From: Ancistrus triradiatus
Taxonomy: Eukaryota > Chordata > Actinopteri > Siluriformes > Loricariidae
Assembly (NCBI GenBank): GCA_025084515.1
Contig: JAJAGP010000758.1
Span: forward strand, 62,001 to 126,000
Length of the DNA stretch: 64,000 nucleotides
Direction: 5' to 3'
Below the pieces are notes generated by a model that was not told where the DNA came from, did no database searches, and worked only from the letters and a program-made list of their open reading frames with translations. This document shows positions 35,271 to 45,336 of the stretch, piece by piece; within the stretch, counting starts at the first letter, position 1; every line of letters starts with the position of its first letter. Made by a program: the position numbers and the translations under genes.

Positions 35271-35845
35271 CCGTGTTTTTCGGACCATAAAGGGCACCGG
35301 ATTATAAGACGCAATATCAATGATCGGCTGCTAACGGGTATATTTTCATACATAAAGCGCACCGTGTTATAAGGAGCATGAAATGAAACAAAACTCTTAA
35401 GTTCCGTCGGAAACTTAGTTTGGTCTTCTTTACCTGGTGGAGGGCGTCTTCTTGCTTCCTCCACTTCCGTATCATTGATTCGTTAATGTTGAATTCTCTC
35501 GCAGCTGCTCTATTTCCATGTTGTACTGCTTAACCGATAGCGTTGAGTTTGAAATCCGCTTCGAAAAATAAATGAATGTCTGCACGTACCCTAATGCTGA
35601 AGCACATACCGTATTACTCCGCTATGCTGCGCACTACGGTTGCCGTAAGCTGCGTAACTTACGAAGGCCGTGCTAAAACATTTTGACAGATTTATGAGCG
35701 CCGTGTACCATCTACAATCGGTTCTAGGTCAGAAAGCACAACCAGAATTAATTCATACATTAGACGCACCGCATTTAAAGGCGCACTGTCGATTTTTGAG
35801 AAAGTTCAAGGATTTTAAGGGTGCCTTATGGTCCGAAAAATATGG
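35271..35845 (-). mobile_element. pogo/Tigger-like MITE with transposase remnant
   Basis: The left end ccgtgtttttcggaccataa and the inverted right end ccatatttttcggaccataa match at 18 of 20 bases, with TA on both sides (35269-35270 and 35846-35847). The length is 575 bp. On the minus strand it keeps the first part of a transposase. The older repeat resumes on both sides. Confidence 0.8.
35396..35560 (-). pseudogene. pogo-type helix-turn-helix remnant
   Basis: The minus strand encodes FEADFKLNAIG, a stop, then HGNRAAAREFNINESMIRKW and RKQEDALHQVKKTK. This pattern is the N-terminal DNA-binding domain of Tigger/pogo transposases (related to CENP-B and Brinker domains). The catalytic domain is absent. 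Confidence 0.7.
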
Positions 35846-35910
35846 TAATTAACTACAGTAATTCAGTAATTATTATATCAATGGGAAGTCTTCACAAGTA
35901 CAGAGAGACA

Positions 35911-35912
<2 letters not shown>

Positions 35913-35947
<35 letters not shown>
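35913..35947. repeat. (TG)n microsatellite
   Basis: About 17 TG units. Confidence 0.95.
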
Positions 35948-35950
<3 letters not shown>

Positions 35951-36026
35951 GGAGGGTGAGAGAAAGTTTATTTATCCTGATGATCAAATGATCCCTAAAG
36001 GATAGAAAGATCTAATATTTCTTAAA

Positions 36027-36170
36027 ACTTGTGGGGACATTTTGCTGGTCCTTATATTTGGTCACTGAGGTTTCGGTTAGTGTTAGGTGTATGTCAATCA
36101 TTAAAGAGCTACAGAAAAATTATGTCAACGGAATGTCTCCAAAACATATGTTTACCAAGAGTGTATGTGA

Positions 36171-36205
<35 letters not shown>

Positions 36206-36560
36206 TGTTACCTTCCACTGCATTTGAGTGGCGGTCTGGAATGAAGCATGCATGGAGACAAGAGCAGAGTAACACATAAGCCACAAACAAGAACAATGGT
36301 GCGCACAGACTCACTCACTCACTCACTCACTAACTCACACAGACACACATCAATGTGAGGAATTTCTTTTGATGTAATGAATACTGTAGATAATGCTATA
36401 CCTACTCCTATCCCACACCTAAGTTTCAGCAACCTAACGCAAATCGCTTGGCTCTGTTGGGTTTTCAAAATAAAGTTGCTGTTTCTGCAAGCAAGCAAAT
36501 AGATCTGAATTGTTCTACCTTGTTGGCTACATTTTCCTGGTCCCCACAAGGTAAAAAAGG
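36027..36560. repeat. Inverted-repeat structure with microsatellite core
   Basis: The left part (ttgtggggacattttgctgg; cactgaggtttcggttag) is echoed in reverse complement on the right (cacctaagtttcagcaacc; cctggtccccacaagg). The centre has a (GT)n run at about 36175-36202 and an (ACTC)n run at 36308-36339. It may be a MITE related to the repeat at 35100-35947. Confidence 0.5.
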
Positions 36561-36616
36561 GATGTGTTTATCCCTTTGAGGACATGTTGTCCCCAAAACA
36601 GCGTAATAACCTCCCT

Positions 36617-36680
36617 CCCTCTCACTCACTCACTCACTCACTCACTCACACTGTCTCTCTCTCTCTCACACACACACACA
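36617..36680. repeat. Compound microsatellite (CTCA)n(CT)n(CA)n
   Basis: Consecutive tetra- and dinucleotide runs. Confidence 0.9.
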
Positions 36681-37045
36681 TGCACACTCACACGTACACA
36701 CAGACAAAACGAAGAAGTACACAACAGTCATTCACTTCCTCATAAGTGAATGTAACAAACTTGAAAAATTCTTGCAGTTGCATTTATGGAATGAATCTTA
36801 TAGGTTACATATTGGTTACAGCAATCATTGATGTACAAACGTGTTATTCTTGAGTCAGTTCTTCCCTGATACTTGGTTACACCTCCCCTGTTTTAATATC
36901 AAAGTCAATCCTGTCTGTAGAGGATTCCCAATGTCTTCTGAATTATAGTCCTCTCTTTTACTAAAGTGGGTGAAGAGTATGGGTGATATTGATGATTGAG
37001 TTGGTGATGCTGCTGCCCAGATAATATGTTCCAATTTCTACCGGG
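36681..37045. other. No gene recognised
   Basis: About 365 bp without features. Confidence 0.45.
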
Positions 37046-37172
37046 CCTGTGGTAGCCTAGTGGTCAAGGTCCTGGACTACAGTTCAAAAGGTCCAGGGTT
37101 CAAATCCTACCTCTGCCAACCTGCCACTATTGGCTCCTTGAGCAAGGCCCTTAAGTCACAATTGCTTGGTGT
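37046..37172 (+). mobile_element. tRNA-derived SINE, copy S4
   Basis: Box A (gtggtagcctagtggtcaag) and box B (gggttcaaatcc, near 37096) of the RNA polymerase III promoter are both present, followed by the SINE body. The copy ends after cacaattgcttgg, so the tail is missing. Confidence 0.85.
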
Positions 37173-37345
37173 CTTCTCAATGTCATAAATGTACTCATTC
37201 CTTGTACTGGTTTTCTATGCCATACCAAATATTATTCCCAAACTCTGTGACATTCCTAGTCTGACATATTTTATGCATTTAAATTTGTATAATAATAAAT
37301 AATACATTTTATGCACTTCATGTGTTCAACACATACCTCAGAGCC

Positions 37346-37346
37346 T

Positions 37347-37391
<45 letters not shown>

Positions 37392-37392
37392 G
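37346..37392. repeat. Compound microsatellite (TG)n(AG)n
   Basis: About 12 TG units followed by about 11 AG units. Confidence 0.95.
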
Positions 37393-37671
37393 AGTGTTCA
37401 CCCTTGTGGTATATGGTGCGATTGCTACTGAAAAGTATAGAAAAATAAGGGAAGGGGAAAAAGACTTAGACTTGGGTTGGAGTTCAAGGTGCTTTTCAAG
37501 TGATGTCATGACGGGTACAGTGGTGCTTGAAAGTTTGTGAACCCTTTAGAATTTTCTATAATTTCTGCATAAATATGCCCTAAAATATCATCAGACTTTC
37601 TCACAAGTCCTAAAAGTAGATAAAGAGAACCCAGTTAAACAAATGAGACAAAAATATTATACTTTGTAATT

Positions 37672-38983
37672 TACAGTGCCTTGCAAAAGTATTCGGCCCC
37701 CTTGAACTTTTCAACCTTTTGTCACATTTCAGGCTTCAAACATAAAGATATGAAATTGTAATTTTTTGTTAAGAATCAACAAGTGGGACACAATCATGAA
37801 GTGGGACGAAATGTATTGGATATTTGAAACTTTTTTTAGAAATAAAAAACTGAAAAGTGGGGCGTGCAAAATTATATTTTTTTAAAGCCCCTTTACAGCA
37901 GCAAACTCACTCCAGAAGTTCAGTGAGGATCTCTGAATAATCCAATGTTGACCTAAATGACTGATGATGATAAATAGAATCCACCTGTGTGTAATCAAGT
38001 CTCCGTATAAATGCACATGCTCTGTGATAGTCTCAGAGTTCTGTTTAAAGCGCAGAGAGCATCATGAAGACCAAGGAACACACCAGGCAGGTCCGAGATA
38101 CTGCTGTGGAGAAGTTTAAAGCCGGATTTGGATACAAAAAGATTTCCCAAGCTTTAAACATCTAAAGGAGCACTGTGCAAGTGATCATATTGAAATGGAA
38201 GGAGTATCAAGACCACTTTGCAAATATACCAAGACCCACCCGGCCGTCCCCTAAACTTTTCAGCTCAAACAAGAGAAGACTGATCAGAGATGCAGCCAAG
38301 AGGCCCATGATCACTCTGGATGAACTGCAGAGATCTACAGCTGAGGTGGGAGACTCTGTCCATAGGACAACAATCAGTCGTACACTGCACAAATCTGGCC
38401 TTTATGGAAGAGTGGCAAGAAGAAAGCCATTTCTCAAAGATATCCAAAAATGTTTGCCACAAGCCACCTGGGAGACTCACCAAACATGTGGAAGAAGGTG
38501 CTCTGGTCAGATGAACTTTTTGGTAACAGTGCAAAACGCTATGTTTGGCGTAAAAGCAACACAGCTCATCACCCTGAACGCACCATCATCACTGTCAAAC
38601 ATGGTGGTGGCAGCATCATGGTTTGGGCCTGCTTTTCTTCAGCAGAGACAGGGAAGATGGTTAAAATTGATGGGAAGATGGATGGAGCCAAATACAGGAC
38701 CATTCTGGAAGAAAACCTGTTGGAGTCTGCAAAAGACCTGAGACTGGGACGGAGATTATCTTCCAACAAGACCACAATGATCCCAAAACATAAAGCAAAA
38801 TCTACAATGGAATGGTTCACAAATAAACGTAGCCAGGTGTTAGAATGGCCAAGTCAAAGTCCAGACCTGAATCCAATCGAGAATCTGTGGAAAGAGCTGA
38901 AAACTGCTGTTCACAAACGTTCTCCATCCAACCTCACTGAGCTCGAGCTGTTTTGCAAGGAAGAATTTTTTGCAAAGAACATT
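37672..38983 (+). mobile_element. Tc1-like transposon, family C, nested in B4
   Basis: It begins at TA with cagtgccttgcaaaagtatt, the terminus of a different Tc1 family, inserted in the 5' region of B4. The transposase gene follows. The 3' terminal repeat is missing and the element runs straight into B4 near 38983. Confidence 0.88.
38064..38960 (+). pseudogene. Tc1 transposase, family C, broken
   Basis: The start at 38064 gives MKTKEHTRQVRDTAVEKF and the first helix-turn-helix. A TAA at 38163-38165 stops the frame at codon 34. The frame continues with STVQVIILKWKEYQDH, then TLHKSGLYGRVARRKP. A frameshift near 38440 moves the catalytic half to another frame (VLWSDELFGNSAKRYVW). There the TKVE that normally follows the first Asp is missing. 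The second Asp region is scrambled by small insertions (before PKHKAK). The third motif, [11 protein letters not shown], is intact. Confidence 0.88.
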
Positions 38984-38999
38984 TTTATGGAAGTGTAGC

Positions 39000-40089
39000 A
39001 TGGCACGAACAAAGGAGATTTCTGGGGACCTCAGAAAAAAAGTTGTTGATGCTCATCAGGCTGGAAAAGGTTACAAAACAATCTCTAAAGAGTTTGGACT
39101 TCACCAATCCACAGTCAGACAGATTGTGTACAAATGGAGGAAATTCAAGACCATTGTTACCCTCCCCAGGAGTGGTCGACCAACAAAGATCACTCCAAGA
39201 GCAAGGCCTGTATTAGTCAGCGAGGTAACGAACAACCCCAGGGTAACTCCTAAGCAACTGAACTTCTCTCTCAAATTGGCTAATGTTAACCTTCATGAGT
39301 CCACCATCAGAAGAACACTGAACAACAATAGTGTGCAAGGCAGGGGTGCAAGGAGAAAGCCACTGCTTTCCAATAAGAACATTGCTGCTCATCTGCAGTT
39401 TGCTAAAGATCACGTGGACAAGCCAGAAGGCTACTGGAAGAATGTTTTGTTTGCTGATGAGACCAAAAAAAAGAACTTTCTGGTTTAAAAGAAAAGCATT
39501 ATGTTTGGAAAAAAGAAAACACAACATTCCACCATAAGAACCTTATCCCATCTGTGAAGCATGGTGGTGGTAGGATCATGGTTGGGCCTGTTTTGCTGCA
39601 TCTGGGCCTGGATGGCTTGCCATCACTGATGGAACAATGAATTCTGAATTATATCAGAGAATTCTAAAGGAAAATGTCAGGACATCTGTCCATGAACTGA
39701 ATCTCAAGAGAAGGTAGGTCATGCAGCAAGACAACGACCCTAAGCACACAAGTCGTTCTACCAAAGAATGGTTAAAGAAGAATAAAGTTAAAGTTTTGGA
39801 ATGGTCGAGTCAAAATTCTGACCTTAATCCAATTGAAATGTTGTGGAAGGACCTGAAGCGAGCAGATAGTGTGAAGAAACCCACCAACATCCCAGAGTTG
39901 AAGCTATTCTATACAGAGCAATGGGCTGAAATTCCTACAAGCCAGTGTGCAGGACTGATCAACAGTTACAGGAAACGTTTAGTTGCAGTTATTGTTGCAC
40001 AGGGGGGCTCACACCAAATACTGAAAGCAAAGGTTCACATACTTTTGCCACTCACTAATATTATACCATTTTCCTCAATAAATAAATGA
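39000..40089 (+). pseudogene. Tc1 transposase B4, nearly complete
   Basis: This is the best preserved transposase of family B. The ATG at 39000 opens MARTKEISGDLRKKVVDAHQ. The paired-like DNA-binding domain spans about residues 10-110 (GYKTISKEFGLHQSTVRQI; STIRRTLNNNSVQG). The first catalytic Asp is in LFADETK, where an A-run expansion then shifts the frame (end at 39488). A TAG at 39718-39720 stands where Trp is expected before the second Asp ([13 protein letters not shown]). The third is in [10 protein letters not shown]. All three catalytic residues survive, but the frame is broken. Confidence 0.9.
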
Positions 40090-40384
40090 CTAAGTATAAT
40101 ACCTTTGTCTCATTTGTTTAACTGGGTTCTCTTTATCTACTTTTAGGAGTTGTGTGAAAATCTGATGATGTTTTAGTTCATATTTATGCAGAAATATAGA
40201 ATATAGTATATACAGTGCTAGAATTATGGCTCACATAACAAGTTAGCCTTACGCAGCAAACTAGCTATGCGATTCAGCAAAAGTCTTGTTGTGCTTGTTG
40301 ATAAACTAGTTTATCCTAGTTAGTTAAAACCTAATATGTAAATGTCTTGTCCTCTACATACAAAAACATATAATGTAGGATGAC

Positions 40385-40960
40385 ATACTAGGACGGCACA
40401 GTACGATACTCTCCTGCAGATGCTGGGCATCCGGGCAGCAGCCAGCTGACTGAGCTGAATAGCGGACTAAGAATTTTGTTTTTGTCTTTTACTATCAGGA
40501 CATTCATTAATTCACTTTCTTACCCACCTAGTCCTGAACAGGGTCGTGGGAGAGCCGGTGCCTAGCTGGCAGCATAGGGCACAAGGCAAGAACAAACCTA
40601 AACAGGGTGCCACTCCATCGCACGGCACATACACTTACACACTAAGGGCACTTAAGAGACACCACATTAACCTAACCTAATGACTGTGGGAGGAATCTCT
40701 GACACGCAGGCTCCACACAGAAAGGACCCAGACTAGTCCACCCAGGGACTGAACCCACCGAGCCACTGTGCTGCCCACTTTCAATACATTATTCAATGAA
40801 TTACATGAAATATTCGATGCTTTATTGTAAAGTTGGTTCTGTGTTAAAATGATTTTGCCCAGCAGCATGTTTAAGGTAGGCTAGGCTATGATATATACAG
40901 TATATATAAAACTCCCCGGTTTGCAATACAATCACTTTACGATTGATTTGTTGGAACAAA
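40385..40960. repeat. Dispersed repeat R1, copy 2, with SINE inside
   Basis: Matches 1735-2185 on both sides of a minus-strand SINE (40501-40777). The part after the SINE contains ctatgatatatacagtata, as in copy 1. Confidence 0.5.
40501..40777 (-). mobile_element. DANA/mermaid-like SINE
   Basis: On the minus strand it starts with ggcagcacagtggctcggtg (tRNA-like head) and ends in a short aatgaatg-type tail (the plus strand starts cattcattaattc). The internal block about accgtgaccc/gttcaggactagg is preserved. It sits within R1 copy 2, so it is younger than R1. Confidence 0.75.
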
Positions 40961-41005
40961 ACCCACCATAAAGAATTAAAGAAACCAAATGAATAAGTAT
41001 ACATA

Positions 41006-41010
<5 letters not shown>

Positions 41011-41063
<53 letters not shown>

Positions 41064-41073
41064 TATAGATATA
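41011..41073. repeat. (AT)n microsatellite
   Basis: About 26 AT units, followed by AGAT-type units. Confidence 0.95.
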
Positions 41074-41106
41074 GAATAAACATAGATCACCAATTTGCAT
41101 ATTCAA

Positions 41107-41187
41107 CCTCAGATGCATGTCTTCGAACTGTGAGAGGAAACCAGAATACCCAGAGTAAACCCATGTAGACATGGGGAGGTCATGAAA
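41107..41187 (-). mobile_element. DANA/mermaid-like SINE fragment
   Basis: The plus strand reads gcatgtcttcgaactgtgag and continues to acatggggaggtcatg, matching the same SINE block as 22038-22131. It ends at the truncated start of Tc1 A5. Confidence 0.65.
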
Positions 41188-42184
41188 GAACACTCTACTC
41201 TGATTGTGCAAGTTCTCCTACTTAAAAAGATGAGAGAGGTCTGTAATTTTCATCACAGGTACACTTGAGAGCCAAGGTACAACTATGAGAGACAAAATGA
41301 GACAAAAAATCCAGGAAATCACACTGTAAGATTTTTAAAGAATTTAATTGTAAATCATGGTGGAAAATTAGTATTTGGTCACCCACAAACAAGCAAGATT
41401 TCTGGCTCTCACAGAACTGTAACTTCTTCTTTAAGAAGCTCTTCTGTCTTCTGCTCGTTACCTGTATTAATGGTACCTGTTTGACCTCATTATCTGTATA
41501 AAAGACACCTGTCCACAGCCTCAAACAGTCAGACTCCAAACTCAACCATGGCCAAGACCAAAGAGCTGTAGAACAACACCAGGAAGAAAACTGTAGACTT
41601 GCACCAGGCTGGGAAGAGTGAATCTACAACAGGCAAGCATGTTGGTGTGAATAAATCAACTGTGGGAGCAACTGTAAGAAAATGGAAGACATACATGGCC
41701 ATTGATAATCTCCCTCGATCTGCGACTCCATGCAAGATGTCAATCCGTGGGGTCAAAATGATCATGAGAACGGTGAGCAAAAATCCCAGAACTATACGGA
41801 GGGGCTTGATATATGACCTGCAGAGAGCTGGGACCAAAGTAAAAAAGGCTACCATCTGTAACACACTACGCCGAGAGGGACTCAGATCCTGCAGTGCCAT
41901 CCGTGTTCCCCTGTTTAAGCCAGTACATGTCCAGGCCCATCTGAAGTTTGCCAGAGAGCATATGGATGTATAATATATATATAATAATAATCGATTATTA
42001 AAAGTGTCGACAACGAATTTCATTATTGATTCGTTGTGTCGCATGATTTTTGTTTCCCTTCCCTTAACATACGTTCCCTTACGTTACTTGCGGCACTTCG
42101 TCAACACTGGAAAAAAAACACGAGCGACTGAACGGAGCGAGGCGGAGCCGGCGCGGACGTGGAATCTTCAAAACAAGTTAGTGT

Positions 42185-43159
42185 TAAGAATTATTCTACA
42201 AATGAAACATGACCGGTGCAGAGAAGAAGGTTCGGCTTAAGACCTCAAAAGTGCTGCACAGTTCACAAAACTAAAGAATGTGTAACATGCAAGCTTTGCA
42301 AAAGTGATTTGACCTGGCACCGGAGGCACCACGATTCTGATACAGCCCTGGAAACTGATGCTATGCCCACACGTACATGGGTATTTTCTAAAACGGGGGT
42401 TTTCAAATTCGTTTATGAAAAACATCCCACCACACAAGCACTGTTTAAATAACAAACTTCGTCCACATGAAAACGCAAAAACGCGCACAGTTGCTGTCAA
42501 GAGCAGTGCCAAACCAGCAGTCCTATATGCCGGCGAAGCAGCTCACTCAACGACAACAGCGATGTCCTATGCATACGAACATTTTCTCGCCATTCTTCTT
42601 CAACAACCACTTCGTGCATTCCGCTATTGCACAAAATCGCCTCATGTAAACAAAGGAGATAATGGCGCACAAATGACGTTACAAGCAAGAAACTCAGTTT
42701 TCCCAGTCCACACATCAACGCTGAAATCGGAGTTTCTGAAAATCTTCACCCTGGAAGGAGTTTTGCAAAAAGTCCGTTTGCATAGAAAATGATACGTTTG
42801 CATAGAAAATGATACGTTTTTAAAAATACCCGTGTTTGTGTGGAGAGGAAACAGGTTGCAGTCACCGATGAGGATGAAGGGAGCTCAACAACACCGTTAA
42901 GTCACCAAATTATCCCGAGTTTGTTCCGTTTTGAATTGAGGAAACGTAACGGCGCTCTCACACTATGCGAACGGGAATAGCAGGGTTGATGCTTGTTAGC
43001 TGGATAATGACAGTGATGGAGTTAAAAGACAGACATCCTATATTGGCCTGGCTAGCCAACTCCTATTTATGCATTCCTGCTACTTCAACACTGTCTGAGC
43101 GTTTATTTTCTGCGGCAGGAAATATAGTCTCTAAAAAGAGAGCCAGCTTTATCCAGTAG
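42185..43159 (+). pseudogene. hAT transposase: BED finger and C-terminal remnant
   Basis: Near 42270-42345 the frame reads VTCKLCKSDLTWHRRHHDS, a BED-type zinc finger with its Cys pair and downstream His, although the spacing to the last His is altered. The catalytic middle of the protein is missing, replaced by a MITE. The last part (42965-43159) reads HPILAWLANSYLCIPATST and SERLFSAAGNIVSKKRASF, the conserved hAT dimerisation region. The family normally has about 600 residues. Confidence 0.8.
42367..42843. mobile_element. MITE nested in the hAT
   Basis: The left end ccacacgtacatgggtattt and the inverted right end ccacacaaacacgggtattt agree at 16 of 20 bases. The length is 477 bp. Inside, a 20-bp unit (tttgcatagaaaatgatacg) is tandemly duplicated near the right end (42776-42815). 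No coding sequence of its own is evident. It lies directly after the BED-finger segment. Confidence 0.7.
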
Positions 43160-44194
43160 CATGTTGACATGCTAACATTTTTGGATTGCAATGCAAGTTC
43201 CTAAAGAAAGGGAGTGAATGAGTTTGTATGTAGTGTTTGCATTAGAGATATACTTATTTTTCTTTATTGTTTAATTTGTTATTTTAATTTATTATTGTAA
43301 GCACTTATTTGCTCTGTTATTCAATGTTATATTACTGAATAAAGACACAGAAATGTATTTTTTTTTAAAACCGATTAATCGATTATTAAAATAATCATTA
43401 GTTGCAGCCCTAAATGTGGTCAGATGAAACCAAAATAGAACTTTTTGGTAAAAACTCAACTCGTCGTGTTTGGATTAAGAAGAATGCTGAGTTGCATCCC
43501 AAGAACACCATACCTACTGTGAAGCATGGGGGTAGAAACATCATGCATTGGGGCTGTTTTTCTGCAAAGGGGACAGGACTACTGATCCGTGTTAAGGGAA
43601 GAATGAACGGGGCCATGTATCATGAGATTTAAAACCAAAACCTCCTTCCATCAGTGAGAGCATTGAAGATGGAACGTGGCTGGGTCTTCCAGCATGACAA
43701 TGATCCCAAACACACTGCAACAAAGGATTGGCTCCGTAAAAAGCATTTCAAGGTCCTGGAGTGGCCTAGCCAGTTGAAAGTCTGTGCGACCCAGCGACAG
43801 CCCCAAAACATCACTGCTCTAGAGGAGATCTGCATTGAGGAATGGGCCAAAATACCAGCTACAGTGTGTGCAAACCTGGTGAAGACTTACAGGAAAGGTT
43901 TGACCTCTGTCATTGCCAACAAAGTATTGAGTTGAAGTGTTATAAAGTATTGAGTTGAATTTTTTTTATTGACCAAATACTTATTTTCCACCATAATTTA
44001 CAATTAAATTCTTTAAAAATCCTACAATGTGATTTCCTGGATTTTTTTGTCATTTTGTCTCTTATAGTTGAAGTGTAGCTATGATGAAAATACAGACCTC
44101 TCTCATCTTTCTAAGTCAGAGAACATGCACAATCAGTGACTGACTAAATACTTTTTTGCCACACTGTACACACTAGGGCCATTTTAGTGTAATC

Positions 44195-44325
44195 ATTTAA
44201 CCTAAAGCATGTCTTTGGACTCCCGGAGTAAACCAATGTGGACATGGAGAGGACATGCAGACTTCACACAGAAAGGACCCAGACTGCTCCACCTGGGATC
44301 AAACCCAGGACCTTCTCGCTGTTTA
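44195..44325 (-). mobile_element. DANA/mermaid-like SINE fragment
   Basis: The plus strand contains gcatgtctttggact, then cagaaaggacccagactgct and gggatcaaacccaggacctt, which is the complement of box B. The copy is missing its outer parts and has a short internal deletion. Confidence 0.7.
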
Positions 44326-44577
44326 TTTGTTTGATTATTTAAAAAATAATAACACTGTCGTGACTATTTCATATTTTTATATAAAATAACAAAATATACT
44401 TTGAAGATACCATATTTGTAACTGGTGTTCTACTGAAGCACCTTTAAGTTGTGTTTATTCATTGTTGGATGACACTCAGTTCGCAGACACTGATCAGGTT
44501 TTGATAATGCTGATCAGGTTGCCAATATCTGATGTGTTAACCATTTACATGCATAAGTGTTAGATAGTAGGTAGTAG

Positions 44578-44634
44578 ATAGTAGGAGAACTTGCACAATC
44601 AGTGGCTGACTAAATACTTTTTTGCCCCACTGTA
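44578..44634 (+). mobile_element. Tc1 family A terminal fragment (A6)
   Basis: Only the last 55 bp of a family A element remain: agaacttgcacaatcagtgg through to ttttttgccccactgta. It lies in the same orientation as A5, 466 bp downstream, and passes directly into an (AT)n run. Confidence 0.85.
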
Positions 44635-44640
44635 TGTATA

Positions 44641-44727
<87 letters not shown>

Positions 44728-44752
44728 ATATTTATATATATATATATATATA
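44635..44752. repeat. (AT)n(TG)n(AT)n microsatellite
   Basis: About 118 bp of dinucleotide repeats with a (TG)n block near 44705-44727. Runs like this are length-variable and hard to assemble. Confidence 0.95.
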
Positions 44753-45336
44753 TCACCATATAAGTACCTACTAGTTCACTGAGTTAATGTGAGTTAAAAA
44801 GTTGATATTTGTGTGTTTGATGTTTGTGTATTTGTTTTTTTTTTTGTTTTGTTTTTTGTTTTGTTTTTTTGCCCACGTGTTGTACGAGTACATCTGTTGT
44901 TTTTGCTTTATTGTAGAACTGCTCAGTCTTGAAATTCCACAGCCAGTTTTGGACCAGCATCATCCTGTGTCAGTAACTGACACTGATGAAGGACTAGAAG
45001 ACACTGCTGCATCTAATGTGCTAGTGCCAGCACAGCAAAAATGACCAGGTTACTACCATGACAACATCAGTGATGTGTTGAGAATAGTCCATCACGACTC
45101 AAATCACCTAAGGAGCTGGTTTGTGCTGGTTCTCAGGCAGTCCATTAAGGCTGACAAATATGCACCCATATGACAAGTGAACCTAACACAACAAAGCAAC
45201 TGACTGCACCACCTCATACAACACCACATATTAGATAACATGGCATTTCAGAAAGCATCTTTCACATTACATGCCATTCATCAATGTTTCTTTAGATCAC
45301 TGTCTTGCATATAGGTCAAATGGATTTAGTACCAAC
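44753..45336. other. Intron-like sequence downstream of the SHANK exon
   Basis: This is the intron side of the SHANK donor site (minus strand). It holds a (TTTTG)n-type run at 44833-44869. I do not find the next SH3 exon here. A plus-strand open segment at 44916-45043 is discussed under findings. Confidence 0.5.

Larger units (their letters stand above)
35100..35947. repeat. GT-rich dispersed repeat, interrupted
   Basis: The repeat has ggtcctcactt, then gttactgaggttaaggttat and ggttaggtgttggtg, and ends in a (TG)n run. A diverged second copy begins at 36027 and an inverted part lies at 36395-36555. A pogo-like element (35271-35845) splits it at a TA. Confidence 0.6.
37516..40200 (+). mobile_element. 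Tc1-like transposon, family B, copy B4, with a Tc1 inside
   Basis: The 5' terminus is complete: tacagtggtgcttgaaag at 37516. A family C Tc1 occupies 37672 to about 38983. B4 resumes just before its own ATG at 39000. The 3' end stops at gcagaaatatagaa near 40200, short of the terminus. Confidence 0.9.
41971..43420 (+). mobile_element. hAT (Ac-like) transposon nested in Tc1 A5
   Basis: The right end is tcattagttgcagccctaa, a typical Ac-type hAT terminus. The paired sequence cgattattaaaataatc near the right matches cgattattaaaa near the left. The extreme left terminus is replaced by an AT run, so no 8-bp target duplication can be read. Fragments of the transposase, a BED finger and the dimerisation region, lie at either side of a MITE. 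Confidence 0.82.
41548..43935 (+). pseudogene. Tc1 transposase A5, interrupted
   Basis: The ATG at 41548 gives MAKTKEL and then a TAG. The frame resumes at 41599 with the helix-turn-helix ([16 protein letters not shown]) and the second DNA-binding subdomain (TLRREGLRSCSAIRVP), up to LKFAREHMD, where the hAT begins. On the other side, [20 protein letters not shown] (43414) holds the first Asp. A stop follows at 43630-43632, and FQHDNDPKH (43690) holds the second Asp. The third motif is replaced by unrelated residues after EWPSQ. The C-terminus ([20 protein letters not shown]) is retained. Confidence 0.9.
41198..44168 (+). mobile_element. Tc1-like transposon, family A, copy A5, split by an hAT
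   Basis: The 5' terminus is clipped; the element starts at about ctgattgtgcaagttctcc. The 3' terminus is complete: ttttttgccacactgta, ending at 44168. An hAT element (41971-43420) lies between the transposase DNA-binding region and its first catalytic Asp. About 26 bp of Tc1 sequence are missing at that junction. Confidence 0.9.

Noticed and set aside
35913..35947. CRISPR-like regular repeats in microsatellite zones (also 36308-36339, 36617-36680)
   Set aside because: These are simple di- and tetranucleotide runs without spacers, in a vertebrate genome.
42216..42452. Zinc-finger gene from the BED-like segment
   Set aside because: It is flanked by hAT terminal sequence and followed by a MITE and the hAT dimerisation region, so it is the N-terminus of a broken hAT transposase.
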